DNA from: Mycolicibacterium parafortuitum
Lineage (GTDB): Bacteria > Actinomycetota > Actinomycetes > Mycobacteriales > Mycobacteriaceae
DNA length: 64,000 nt
Direction of reading: 5' to 3'
Assembly (NCBI RefSeq): GCF_010725485.1
Contig: NZ_AP022598.1
Location: forward strand, 3,844,001-3,908,000
Below the pieces are notes generated by a model. It made no database searches and was not told where the DNA came from. It saw nothing but the letters and a program-made list of their open reading frames with translations. Positions 33,433 through 43,343 of this stretch are shown piece by piece; position 1 is the first letter of the stretch; each line of letters opens with the position of its first letter. The translations under genes and the position numbers were made by a program.

Positions 33433-33597
33433 TGGTGGGGTTTCGGGAATGTTACGTAAATTCGCGGTGTGTGCCGATGTGCTGGGAGAACGGTTCCACT
33501 GTCTCAATACAAGAGTTAACACGAGGCAGGACAGGTCATCAGACTTCGCTGTTGTTCCGCGATGGCGGGTGGTGGTGCGCTAGTGTTGCCCTTCACC

Positions 33598-33612
33598 AGA
33601 CATCAGATGTGA
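33598..33612. promoter_or_regulatory. Palindromic operator 2 of the GntR-controlled cluster
   Basis: AGACATC-A-GATGTGA repeats operator 1 with one changed end base and a different centre. It ends 9 bases before the GntR start codon, where binding would block the regulator's own translation or transcription start. A further half-site, CATCAGAC, lies at 33537-33544. Confidence 0.65.
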
Positions 33613-33621
33613 GGACACGGC

Positions 33622-34336
33622 ATGCGGGATTCGCTCGTCGACCAGGTCGCAGGCAAGCTCCTCGCCGCGATCACCGACGGTGACATACCGCCCGACGGCG
33701 CACTGCCGTCGGAATCGGAACTTGCCGCGCAGTGGTCGGTGAGCAGGCTGACCATCCGCGAGGCCATCAAGTCGCTACGGGTTCGCAACATCGTCCGCGT
33801 CGAGCGCGGACGGGGAACGTTCGTGAACCCGTTGTCGGAGTGGACCGCGCTGGAACCGGCGCTACTCGCGGCGCGGGTGGCCAACGACCACGAAACCGCG
33901 CGCCAGCTCATCGAACTCAGGAAGATCGTCGAGACCGGCGCGGCGGAGGTCGCGGCCGCGCGACGGACGTATCGCGATCTCGCCGATCTCGCCGATTCGA
34001 TCTCCGACATGGAAACGGCCATGGAGGCCGAGGATCTCACCGCGATCGTCGCCGCGGACCTGAGATTTCACGAGGCCATCTTCGCCGCGACGCACAACCC
34101 GTTTCTGGCGGTTCTGCTCGAGCCGATCGGTGCGGCGGTCCTGGAGGGCCGCACGAAAACGTCCGCGGTGCCCGAGATCCGCCGTCACGCGCTGCAGTGT
34201 CATCGCCAGATCTTCGCCGCCATCGAGGCAGGCCTTCCGGTGCAGGCGCGGGAGGCGATGGCGGCCCATGGATCAGACCGCCGAGGACAGTGAACGTTTC
34301 CTGTCGAACCCGGCCCGCGAACAGGAGCAGGCGTGA
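33622..34336 (+). CDS. GntR/FadR-type transcriptional regulator with FCD domain (one frame break)
   Basis: A regulator of about 238 residues. The winged helix-turn-helix is clear (LPSESELAAQWSVSRLTIRE, VERGRGTFV), followed by an FCD ligand-binding domain whose metal-site residues are likely in DLRFHEAIFAATHNPFL and ALQCHRQIFAAIEAG. Two bases seem lost near 34266-34268, after which the C-terminus MDQTAEDSERFLSNPAREQ continues to 34336. It probably controls the divergent transporter-kinase operon and itself through the two palindromes. GTGA overlap with the amidase. Confidence 0.85.
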
Positions 34337-35746
34337 GTGTCGTAGATCTACCGCTGGTCGAGGTGTCCGACAGGATCCGGCGAGGCGAGCTGACCTCGCT
34401 GGCGGTGACCGAGGAGTTGCTCGATCGCATCGAACGGCTCGACGATGCGATCGGCGCCTTCTCGTTCGTCGCCGCCGAGGAGGCGCTGGCGCGGGCGGCG
34501 TCTTTGGATGCCGAAGTGGCGAAAGGGATGTCGCGGGGCGCGTTGCACGGCGTGCCGATCGCGGTGAAGGACATCTTCGATGTCGACGGGTGGCCGAGCG
34601 AGATCGGAATGCCGTCGCGTCGGGGTGCGGTGTCGCGTGGCTCGTGCACCGCGGTCACACGTTTGACCGAGCACGGCGCTGTGATCGTCGGGAAGGTCCA
34701 CACCACCGAAGGGGTGTACGCCGAACACACCGACCCTTTCCGCGCCCCGAAATCCGTGGAACCCGGATCGCTGGGTCGGGGCTTCGTCCAGTGGCAGCGC
34801 GGCGGCGGTGGCGGCTCGCCTGGCGTATGCCGCGCTGGCCTCCGACACCGGGGGCTCCATCCGGATGCCGTCCGCGGTGACGGGTTCGACCGGGATCAAG
34901 CCGACCTGGGGTCGTGTCAGCCGCGCCGGCGTGTTCGAGCTTGCGGCGTCGCTGGATCACGTCGGCGTGATGGCGCGAAGCGCGGTGGATGCGGCCGTCG
35001 TCCTCCAGGCGATCGCCGGGGCCGATGAGGCGGACCCGACAGCAGCCCTCGAACCTGTACCGCACTTCGACGCCCCGGTCGGGGATCTGCGCGGCGTCGT
35101 TGTCGGGGTGGACGGCGCCTGGATCGACGAGGACGTCGAGCCCGAGGTGGCGCACGCAGTGCGCCACATGGTCGATGTGCTGACATCCCTTGGCGCCCAA
35201 GTGCTCCCCGTATCCCTTCCGGATCCTCACCAGGCGAATGAAGACTGGTTCGGTATCTGCGGCGTCCAGGCCGCCCGCGGTCACCACGACAACTTCGCGG
35301 CCCGCGGCGGGGAGTACGGCAAGGCGTTGGCCGACCTCATCACTCTCGGTGCGGGTCTCACGGCCGTGGACTATGACCGGCTCCTGGTCCGCAGAGCGGC
35401 GTTCGCGGGGCGTATGCGCGCTGCGGTCGGCACCGTCGACGCCGTGGTCATGCCGGCGCTGCCTTTCGTCACACCGCCCGCGGCGGACATGGTGGCGATG
35501 TCCAGCGACACGGTGGCCCGCATCCACCGCTTCACTGTGCCTTTCACCATGAGCGGTCTGCCGTCGGTGACGCTGCCCGTCGGGTTCGATCGCGTTGGTA
35601 TGCCCATCGGAGGCCAAGTCGTGGCGGGTCCGTTCCGCGAAGACGTCACGGTGCGGATCGCCGCGGCTTTTCAAGCGGTCACGTCCTGGCATCTGGTTGC
35701 ACCCGAACTGGACCAACAGACCGCCGGAGTGTCCCAGCGCCACTGA
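34333..35746 (+). CDS. Amidase signature family hydrolase (one frame break)
   Basis: About 471 residues. The Ser-cisSer-Lys triad can be placed: Lys78 in GVPIAVKDIFDVDG, the cis-Ser in the GASSSGSAAAV stretch and the nucleophile in ASDTGGSIRMPSAVTG. Two bases appear lost near 34752, just before WNPDRWVGASSSGS; both halves are otherwise intact. It hydrolyses an amide to acid and ammonia in the cytoplasm. GTG 34333 overlaps the regulator stop, so regulator and amidase share a transcript. Its presence suggests the imported compound is an amide or releases one during breakdown. Confidence 0.84.
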
Positions 35747-35845
35747 GGGACTGTCGCGGGAATTCCGCATATGCGTCAGACCTCTCATCGCGCGGTCCGG
35801 CGTGTTAGCGTCCGGATGTCCCGCCACCGCACGGACGGAGGTCCG

Positions 35846-36331
35846 ATGACGCAGGTGCTCGTTCTGGTCTTGGCGCTGTTGATCGGGGTGATCGCGGGCC
35901 TACGTGCGATGACCGCCCCCGCGGTCGTGGCGTGGGGAGCGATGCTCGGCTGGATCGACGTCGACGACAAGTGGTCGGAGTGGACGGCGCATCCGATCAC
36001 AGTCACCGTGTTGACGATCTTCCTGCTCGGTGAGTTGGTCACCGACCAGTTGCCGAACACGCCGAGTCGCAAAGTGCCTCCGCAGTTCCTGACGCGGATC
36101 GTCACCGGCGGCTTCGCCGGAGCGGTGATCGGAAGCGCGTTCTTCCACACCTTCATCGGCGCCGGGGCCGGTGTCGTCGGCGCGGTGCTCGGCACGCTGG
36201 GCGGTGCGGCGCTGCGCGGCAAGCTGTTCTCGGCCAACAACGGCAACGACCGGCCCGGTGCGTTCCTCGAGGACCTGGTCGCCGTCGGCGGTGCGTTCCT
36301 GATCGCGTTCCTCGTCAGCCTGGTCCCGTAG
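35846..36331 (+). CDS. DUF4126 integral membrane protein
   Basis: A 161-residue protein with about four membrane helices (LVLVLALLIGVIAGLRAMTAPA; ITVTVLTIFLLGELVTDQL; glycine-rich GGFAGAVIGSAFF and GAGAGVVGAVLGTLGGAAL). This matches DUF4126, and a similar protein (Rv2120c) follows hisG in M. tuberculosis from memory. GGAGG precedes ATG 35846. Only 4 bases separate it from the flavin oxidoreductase. Function unknown. Confidence 0.82.
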   Translation: MTQVLVLVLALLIGVIAGLRAMTAPAVVAWGAMLGWIDVDDKWSEWTAHPITVTVLTIFLLGELVTDQLPNTPSRKVPPQFLTRIVTGGFAGAVIGSAFFHTFIGAGAGVVGAVLGTLGGAALRGKLFSANNGNDRPGAFLEDLVAVGGAFLIAFLVSLVP

Positions 36332-36335
36332 GCCC

Positions 36336-37716
36336 ATGTCTGCTGACGCCGTGCAGAAGTTCGACGCGATCATCATCGGCGCGGGGCAGGCCGGGCCTCC
36401 GCTGGCGGCGCGGCTCACCGAGGCCGGCCAGACCGTCGCGGTCATCGAGCGCAAGCTCGTCGGCGGCACCTGTGTGAACGCCGGTTGCATCCCGACCAAG
36501 ACGCTCGTCGCCAGCGCGCACGCCGCGCACCTCGCGCGCCGCGGTGCCGACTTCGGGATCCGCACAGGTCCGGTCACGGTGGACATGGCCGCGGTCAAGG
36601 CGCGCAAGGACCGGATCAGCGGCGGGGACCGCGAGGGCCTTGAGTCGTGGCTGGAGAACATGAAGGGCGCCACGCTGATTCGCGGTCACGCCCGGTTCGA
36701 GAGTCCGCACACGGTGCGCGTCGACGACCGGCTGCTGGAAGCCGACCGCATCTTCCTCAACGTCGGCGGCCGCGCGGTGGCGCCGGGCATCCCGGGCCTC
36801 GGCGACGTCGACTACCTGACCAACGTCGGGATCCTCGACCTCGACGTGGTCCCCGAGCATCTGGTGATCGTCGGCGGCAGCTATATCGCGCTGGAGTTCG
36901 CCCAGATGTATCGGCGCTTCGGCGCCGAGGTCACGGTCGTCGAAAAGGGGCCCCGGCTGACCGCGCGGGAGGACGAGGACGTCTCCGCGGCGATCAAGGA
37001 CATCCTCGAAAACGAGGGCGTCACGGTGGTGCTCGGCGCCGACGCGATCAGCGTCGCGCGGCACGAGCACGGGGTCGCGGTGACCCCGCGACGGCGCACC
37101 GCCGGTCGTCGGCAGCCACCTGCTCGTCGCGGTGGGGCGCATCCCCAACACCGACGATCTCGGGTTGGAGGCCGCCGGCGTCGAGACCGACAAGCGCGGC
37201 TACGTGGTGGTCGACGATCAACTGCGCACCACCGTCGACCACATCTGGGCGATGGGCGACTGCAACGGCCGCGGCGCGTTCACCCACACCTCCTACAACG
37301 ACTTCGAGATCGTCGCGGCCAACCTGCTCGACGACGATCCGCGCCGGGTCAGCGACCGCGTCACCACCTACGCGCTCTACATCGACCCGCCGCTGGGCCG
37401 GGCTGGCATGACCGCCGACGAGGTCCGGCGCTCGGGCCGAAAAGCGTTGGTGGGCAAGCGCCCGATGACGCGGGTCGGGCGCGCCGTGGAGAAGGGGGAG
37501 ACCCAGGGATTCATGAAGGTCGTGGTGGACGCCGAGACCGAGCAGATCCTCGGGGCCTCGATCCTCGGTGTCGGTGGCGACGAGGTCGTCCATCTGATTC
37601 TCGACGTGATGACCGCCAAGCTGCCCTACACCGCGATCTCGCGGACCATGCACATCCACCCGACGGTCGCCGAGCTGGTGCCGACCCTGCTGCAGGACCT
37701 CAGACCGCTGACGTAA
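36336..37716 (+). CDS. FAD pyridine nucleotide-disulfide oxidoreductase, mercuric-reductase-like (one frame break)
   Basis: About 460 residues. FAD site AIIIGAGQAGPPLAARL; redox disulfide GGTCVNAGCIPTKTLVASA; NAD(P) site LVIVGGSYIALEFAQMY; second FAD segment IWAMGDCNGRGAFTHTSYND; C-terminal catalytic His/Glu in MHIHPTVAELVP. About two bases are lost near 37090, between VAVTP and the ...VGSHLLVAVGRIPNT part. It is not mycothione reductase-like in its disulfide motif. A general NAD(P)H-dependent disulfide or quinone reductase is the safest reading. Confidence 0.83.
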
Positions 37717-37723
37717 CCGGGCC

Positions 37724-37763
37724 TTGACTGTGGCGTGCGTCACAGTAATATGACCACTGGTCA
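37724..37763 (+). promoter_or_regulatory. Promoter and TetR-type operator of the tetR-R2lox operon
   Basis: TTGACT (37724-37729) and TAATAT (37746-37751) form a near-consensus -35/-10 pair with a 16-base spacer. Starting at the last base of the -10 box is the palindrome TGACCA-C-TGGTCA (37751-37763). A repressor bound there would block the start site, so autoregulation by the TetR protein just downstream is likely. Confidence 0.7.
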
Positions 37764-37783
37764 CATCAAGCCTTGGAGGCGCG

Positions 37784-38473
37784 ATGCCGACGGTGACATG
37801 GTCTCGGCTGGGCGCGGATCGCCGCGCGGCGGTGGTGGCTGCCGCCGAGGCCGAGTTCGCCGCGCACGGGTTCTCCCGCGGCAGCCTCAACGTCATCGCG
37901 CGGCGTGCCGGCGTCGCGAAAGGCAGCCTGTTCCAGTACTTCGCGGACAAGCGCGACCTCTACGCACACATCACCGAGGTCGGCAGCCAGCGGGTGCGCC
38001 GCCACATGGAGGACCAGATCCGCCGGCTCGACCCGAGTCGGCCGTTCTTCGAATTCCTGACCGACCTGCTCGACGTGTGGGTGGCGTACTTCGCCGACCA
38101 TCCCCGTGACCGCGCGCTGCACGCCGCCGCCAGCTTCGAGGTCGACACCGACGCGCGGATCAGCGTGCGCGCCGTGATCCACCGCCACTACCTGCAGGTG
38201 CTGCGGCCGCTGGTGCTCGACGCGCGCGGCCGCGGCGATCTGCGTCCCGACGCCGACGTCGACACCCTGCTGTCGCTGCTGCTGATGATCCTGCCGCACC
38301 TCGCTCTGGCGCCGTACGTCCGCGGCATCGACCCCGTCCTCGGTCTGGACGAACTGTCCCCGGAACAGCCCGCCCTCGTGGTGCGCCGCTACGTCGCCGT
38401 GCTGTCCGCGGCGTTCGCGCAGCCCGACCACAGCCCCGCCGATCGGGCAACTCACAAAGGAGAACAGTCATGA
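37784..38473 (+). CDS. TetR-family transcriptional regulator
   Basis: A 229-residue regulator. N-terminal helix-turn-helix: [20 protein letters not shown] and [22 protein letters not shown]. The C-terminal ligand domain is helical with no recognisable ligand signature. GGAGG precedes ATG 37784. ATGA overlap with the R2lox gene; from memory the same regulator-oxidase pair occurs as Rv0232-Rv0233. The palindrome overlapping its promoter is the probable operator. Confidence 0.9.
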   Translation: MPTVTWSRLGADRRAAVVAAAEAEFAAHGFSRGSLNVIARRAGVAKGSLFQYFADKRDLYAHITEVGSQRVRRHMEDQIRRLDPSRPFFEFLTDLLDVWVAYFADHPRDRALHAAASFEVDTDARISVRAVIHRHYLQVLRPLVLDARGRGDLRPDADVDTLLSLLLMILPHLALAPYVRGIDPVLGLDELSPEQPALVVRRYVAVLSAAFAQPDHSPADRATHKGEQS

Positions 38474-39408
38474 ACAGGACACGATCCGATTCCCTTGCCG
38501 CGGGCGGACTGAACTGGGACAGCCTGCCGCTGCGCTTGTTCGCCGGTGGCAACGCCAAGTTCTGGGACCCCGCCGACATCGACTTCTCCCGCGACCGCGC
38601 GGACTGGGAGTCGCTGTCGGAGTTGGAGCGGGACTGGGCCACCCGGCTGTGCGCGGAGTTCATCGCGGGCGAAGAGGCGGTGACCCAGGACATCCAGCCG
38701 TTCATGGCCGCGATGCGTGCCGAGGGGCGACTCGGTGACGAGATGTATCTGACCCAGTTCGCGTTCGAGGAAGCCAAGCACACCCAGGTCTTCCGGATGT
38801 GGCTCGACGCCGTCGGCGTCACCGGGGACCTGCAGTGCTACCTCGACGACCTGCCCGCCTACCGGCAGATGTTCTACGAGGAACTGCCGGCCTCGCTGGA
38901 CGCCTTGTCCAGCGACCCGTCGCCGCGGGCGCAGATCCGGGCGTCGGTCACCTACAACCACGTCATCGAGGGGATGATGGCGTTGACGGGATACTATGCC
39001 TGGCACCGCATTTGCATCGATCGCGGCATCCTGCCGGGGATGCAGGAACTCGTGCGCCGCATCGGCGACGACGAACGCCGCCACATGGCGTGGGGCACCT
39101 TCACGTGCCGGCGCCACGTCGCCGCCGACGACGCCAACTGGGCGGTGTTCGAGACCAGGATGAACGAACTGATCCCGTTGGCGTTGCAGAACACCGACGA
39201 CGCATTCGCCCTCTACGACGAGATCCCGTTCGGCCTGACCATCGACGAGTTCCAGCAGTACGCCGCCGACAAGGGCATGCGCCGCTTCGGCACCATCAGC
39301 AGTGCGCGTGGTCGTCCGCTGGAGGAGATCGACATCGACTACACGCCTCTGCATCTGGAGGACACCTTCGCCGACGAGGATCGCAAGGCGCTGGCTGCCT
39401 CTGCGTAG
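38470..39408 (+). CDS. R2-like ligand-binding oxidase (R2lox)
   Basis: A 312-residue ferritin-like protein with Mn/Fe cofactor. Counting from ATG 38470, all metal ligands fall exactly where they do in M. tuberculosis Rv0233: Glu68, Glu101, His104, Glu167, Glu202, His205. The Val71-Tyr162 pair that forms the ether crosslink is kept ([20 protein letters not shown]). It is not a ribonucleotide reductase subunit; the family binds a long-chain fatty acid and is thought to do oxidative lipid chemistry. Coupled to tetR by ATGA. Confidence 0.94.
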   Translation: MNRTRSDSLAAGGLNWDSLPLRLFAGGNAKFWDPADIDFSRDRADWESLSELERDWATRLCAEFIAGEEAVTQDIQPFMAAMRAEGRLGDEMYLTQFAFEEAKHTQVFRMWLDAVGVTGDLQCYLDDLPAYRQMFYEELPASLDALSSDPSPRAQIRASVTYNHVIEGMMALTGYYAWHRICIDRGILPGMQELVRRIGDDERRHMAWGTFTCRRHVAADDANWAVFETRMNELIPLALQNTDDAFALYDEIPFGLTIDEFQQYAADKGMRRFGTISSARGRPLEEIDIDYTPLHLEDTFADEDRKALAASA

Positions 39409-39415
39409 GGTCGGC

Positions 39416-39925
39416 CTACCGGGCCGCGCGCAGCAGGCGTAGTTGACCGATCTCGGCGGTGTTCTTCACCAGCTCGACGGTGACCCACAGCGTCGTGTCG
39501 GCGACCGTGCGGTTCGCGGCGGGACCCCATGGGAAGGCCGACGGGGCGGTCAGTCCGTCGGACGTCATGCCGGACAACAGATCCCGCCACTGGTCTGCCA
39601 GCGAGCGAACGCGGCGCACCGCCGCGGCCCCGTCGCCCGCCCAGGCGACCTCGGCGGGTGTGGGCGGCGTCCGGCCGCTCAGCGACGCCAGCGTGGCGCT
39701 CCACCAATAGTCGATATGCCACGTCAGCCACCCGATCGTCGGTACGGGAGCGGGCTGCGGCTCGACGTCGGCGAAGTCCGCGTACCAGCGTCCGGTGCCG
39801 TCCGGCCGGACCGTCCAGCACAGTGGCGCGGGTTCCCACAGGAAGTCGGCGCCGGAGAGTGCGGACAGGTGCAGGTCGGCCAGCGCCCACGCGAGGTCGA
39901 ACTGACGTCGGATCTCGGTGATCAT
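39416..39925 (-). CDS. DinB superfamily protein
   Basis: A 169-residue four-helix-bundle protein. EIRRQFDLAWALADLHLSALSG, the GWLTWHIDYWWSATLAS helix with possible metal His, and the closing VTVELVKNTAEIGQLR helix match DinB/DUF664-type metalloenzymes, some of which are mycothiol- or bacillithiol-dependent transferases. Overlaps the thioesterase gene as ATGA, so it is the last gene of the recB-thioesterase-dinB operon. Confidence 0.78.
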   Translation of the reverse strand: MITEIRRQFDLAWALADLHLSALSGADFLWEPAPLCWTVRPDGTGRWYADFADVEPQPAPVPTIGWLTWHIDYWWSATLASLSGRTPPTPAEVAWAGDGAAAVRRVRSLADQWRDLLSGMTSDGLTAPSAFPWGPAANRTVADTTLWVTVELVKNTAEIGQLRLLRAAR

Positions 39926-40725
39926 CCGAGGCGCTGCACCAGCAGGGTCTGTGCCGACGTGCCGATGAATCCGCGCCGGTCGAACAGTTCGGCGGTGGTG
40001 GCGCCGACGCCGTCCGGACCGATCGAGCCGCGGGCACGCACCCCGAAATCCTGCCCGTCGGGCAGCCGGTGCAGATGCACGACCGTGTCGGTGTTCATGA
40101 ACAGGAACCGTTGCGGATCCAGCGCCGCGCCGATGCCGTTGGCCGAGTCGACCACCATGGCCAGCCGCTGCAGGGCGGTGGTCGGCTCCGAATCGATGAG
40201 CGGCACAAGGGGACTCATCCAGGCGACGGCGGCGGAGGATCCGTTGTCGTCGGGCTGCTTACGCCAGCTCACCGTCTCGAGGTAACCGCGTGCGTTCTGC
40301 CAGGCGTGGGCGGCGCCGGTCACCGACTCACCCTCGATCAATGGTGGGTACCGGTCGACGACGGCGTCGGCGGTGTCGCTGGGCGCGAGCAGCCACGCGG
40401 TGACCCGGGCGACAGCCCGGCGCGTGCCGTCGGGGCGGTCGACGAGCATCTCGGCGGCCATCAGTGAGATCCTCGACCCCGGGCGTTCGACCCAGGCGCG
40501 CACTCGGACCGTCGTGACCGGGATTGCGCCGAGGATGTCGAGGGTGAGCCTGCCGATGCGCAGCCCGCTGCCCTGCGCGAGATCCTCGATCGCTCTGGTC
40601 AGCAGTGCCAGCGGCGGAGAGCCGTGCTGGATGTTCGGGTCCCAGTTGCTGCGGGTGCCGTCGGTGGACTCGAACACCGCGTAGTCGCCGTCGGCGCCGA
40701 GCCGGCGGTACAGGCAGTTGATCAC
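39922..40725 (-). CDS. Acyl-CoA thioesterase-like hotdog protein
   Basis: A 267-residue double hotdog-fold protein with YAVFESTDGTRSNWDPNIQHGSPPLALL at the N-terminus (the HG-P segment typical of the thioesterase fold) and a second half starting near SPLVPLIDSEPTTALQRL. GTG 40725 overlaps the upstream nuclease stop as GTGA. It probably hydrolyses acyl-CoA or only binds it; the substrate is unknown. Confidence 0.78.
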   Translation of the reverse strand: MINCLYRRLGADGDYAVFESTDGTRSNWDPNIQHGSPPLALLTRAIEDLAQGSGLRIGRLTLDILGAIPVTTVRVRAWVERPGSRISLMAAEMLVDRPDGTRRAVARVTAWLLAPSDTADAVVDRYPPLIEGESVTGAAHAWQNARGYLETVSWRKQPDDNGSSAAVAWMSPLVPLIDSEPTTALQRLAMVVDSANGIGAALDPQRFLFMNTDTVVHLHRLPDGQDFGVRARGSIGPDGVGATTAELFDRRGFIGTSAQTLLVQRLG

Positions 40726-41597
40726 GCCGCCGGCTCCGCCTGCAGCACCGCCTCGGGGTCTCCGTCGTCGAGCACCTCCGGCCAGCCCGGGTACGGCGGG
40801 GGAGTGCCGCCGTAGACGGGGCAGTGCACCTGATGGGCGCACCAGTTGCACAGCTTCGACGGGCTTGGTCGGAAATCGCCTGTGGCACCGGCTGATTGGA
40901 TGGCCCGCCAGATCGCCATCAACGTCTTCTCGAACCGTTCCAGCTCGGCCAGCTCCGGGCTGTAGTCGAGCACCTGATGATCGGCGAGGTAGAGCAACCG
41001 CAACCGGGTGGGCAGGATCCCGCGCGAACGAAGCAACGCCACCGCGTAGAACTTCATCTGGAACATCGCCTTGAACTCGGCGAGCGCCCGCGCCTCCGGC
41101 GGCGCCTTACCGGTCTTGTAGTCGACCACGCGCATCTCACCGGTCGGTGCGACGTCGATGCGGTCGATGTAACCGCGCAGCAGTGTCCCGTCGGCGAGTT
41201 CGACCTCGACGAGCTGCTCGCACGACTGCGGATCGAACCGGGTCGGGTCTTCCAGGCGGTAGTAGCCCGACAGCAGGATGCGCGCCTGCTCGAGCATCTC
41301 CGCGTGCAGCGCGGGTTCGATGTCGTCGGCCAGGGCCGGCTTCTCGGTCAGCATCCGCTCCCAGACCGGCGCGATCAGCGCGGTCGCGGTCTCGGGAACC
41401 CGGTCGGCGGCGGGCAGTGCGTAGAGCTCTTCGAGGGCGGCGTGCACCACCGAACCGCGCACCTGTGCGGTCGAGGACGGCTCCGGGAGCCGGTCGATCG
41501 CCCGGAACCGGTACAGCAACGGGCACTGTTTGAAATCGGCGGCGCGCGACGGCGACAGCGCGGGACGCCGCAGCGGTCGGGGCGTCGGCTCGGTCAT
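40722..41597 (-). CDS. RecB-family PD-(D/E)XK exonuclease
   Basis: A 291-residue nuclease like Rv2119. Motifs: LSPSRAADFKQCPLLYRFR with the first Fe-S Cys, RGSVVHAALEELY, the catalytic core GYIDRIDV and MRVVDYKTGKAPPE, Q-motif FQMKFYAVAL, and three closing Cys (LCNWCAHQVHCPVYGG) likely to hold a [4Fe-4S] cluster as in AddB/Cas4-like nucleases. Acts on DNA ends, partner unknown. Start ATG 41597; divergent from trmI. Confidence 0.88.
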   Translation of the reverse strand: MTEPTPRPLRRPALSPSRAADFKQCPLLYRFRAIDRLPEPSSTAQVRGSVVHAALEELYALPAADRVPETATALIAPVWERMLTEKPALADDIEPALHAEMLEQARILLSGYYRLEDPTRFDPQSCEQLVEVELADGTLLRGYIDRIDVAPTGEMRVVDYKTGKAPPEARALAEFKAMFQMKFYAVALLRSRGILPTRLRLLYLADHQVLDYSPELAELERFEKTLMAIWRAIQSAGATGDFRPSPSKLCNWCAHQVHCPVYGGTPPPYPGWPEVLDDGDPEAVLQAEPAA

Positions 41598-41611
41598 GCG
41601 AATCACACTAG

Positions 41612-42508
<897 letters not shown>

Positions 42509-42516
42509 CGGTCGGG

Positions 42517-42816
42517 TCAGTCCTCGTCGGTGCTCTTCGCCAGCCCCCGCCGGGTGGACAGCAGGTCGAACTCCGGCCGCGCGGCGACCAGCCGCTCGGC
42601 CGTGTCGAGGACGTCGACCACGTGGGCCCGGTCCGCGGCGACCAGGGCGATGCCAATTCCGGCGCGCCGATGCAGATCCTGGGTGGCGGTCTCGGCGGCC
42701 GACACCCCGAACCGGCGGGTCAGCTCGGCGATGACCGGCCGGACCGCCGAACGTTTCTGCTTCAACGACCGCACATCGCCGAGCAGGATGTCGAACTCCA
42801 TCCACCCGATCCACAT
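42517..42816 (-). CDS. DUF503 family protein
   Basis: A 99-residue protein (WIGWMEFDILLGDVRSLKQKRS at the start, typical of DUF503/YlxP) with ferredoxin-like fold expected. Counterpart of Rv2117. Two bases after the LppK stop. YlxP-type proteins are found near translation and ribosome-maturation genes, but the role is unproven here. Confidence 0.85.
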   Translation of the reverse strand: MWIGWMEFDILLGDVRSLKQKRSAVRPVIAELTRRFGVSAAETATQDLHRRAGIGIALVAADRAHVVDVLDTAERLVAARPEFDLLSTRRGLAKSTDED

Positions 42817-42818
42817 GC

Positions 42819-43304
42819 TCACCTCGGCGGGTCGTCCACGCTGAGCAGCAGATCGGCGGTATCGCGGGTCAGCTGCCACGACGGCCCGGCAGGCGCGAAC
42901 TCCAGCGGATAGCTGAACTCGCCGCGCTGCCGATCGGCGGGCCGGATCACCACGGTGGCGAGAACGTGCCCGGGCGCGGACTGCGACCACGCGAGGTCAT
43001 GCGCCTCGAACGTCCATGGGTACGACCCGTTGTCGCGCAGCGCGACGACGAACCGGTCCAGCCCGGCCCCTTCGGCGGCGGTGCCCTGTTCGATCAGCGA
43101 GATTTTTTCCATGCCGGGCACCGCCGGGTCGGTGAGCCTGGCCATCACGTCGGTCAGCGCCGCGGCCGGGGGCAGCGGCGGACCGCCGGGGGAGTCCGGG
43201 ATCGGTTCGGGGCGCGGCGTCGTCGTGGCAGACGGTGGCGGAGTGAACGGGGTGGCCGCCGGATGATCGGACTGACCGCACCCACTCACGCCGAACGCCG
43301 CCAC
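42819..43304 (-). CDS. lppK: LppK-like lipoprotein, start uncertain
   Basis: The mature part resembles Rv2116 (LppK) and the Mtb12 family: a Pro/Thr-rich linker after GVSGC, then AALTDVMARLTDPAVPGMEK, LDRFVVALRDNGSYPWTF and WQLTRDTADLLL. The only in-frame initiation codon, GTG at 43304, leaves eight residues before the lipobox Cys, too few for a signal peptide; upstream the frame has no ATG or GTG before a stop. A base is probably missing before 43304, or the annotated N-terminus lies in another frame. A perfect hairpin overlaps the GTG. Confidence 0.7.
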   Translation of the reverse strand: MAAFGVSGCGQSDHPAATPFTPPPSATTTPRPEPIPDSPGGPPLPPAAALTDVMARLTDPAVPGMEKISLIEQGTAAEGAGLDRFVVALRDNGSYPWTFEAHDLAWSQSAPGHVLATVVIRPADRQRGEFSYPLEFAPAGPSWQLTRDTADLLLSVDDPPR

Positions 43305-43318
43305 AAGAGTGTGGCGGC
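43297..43318 (-). repeat. Perfect 9-base hairpin at the LppK start
   Basis: GCCGCCACA (43297-43305) pairs exactly with TGTGGCGGC (43310-43318) around a 4-base loop. It covers the only available GTG of the LppK gene and follows the Mtb12-like stop by about 25 bases on the transcript. It may be a terminator or attenuator between the tandem paralogues. Confidence 0.5.
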
Positions 43319-43343
43319 GCTGCGGACGAAGAGGTGCGGGAGA

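Noticed and set aside
36336-37716. Mycothione reductase (mtr)
   Set aside because: The redox motif GGTCVNAGCIPTKTLVASA and N-terminus differ from the mycothione reductase pattern I remember; it is closer to mercuric-reductase-like flavoproteins.
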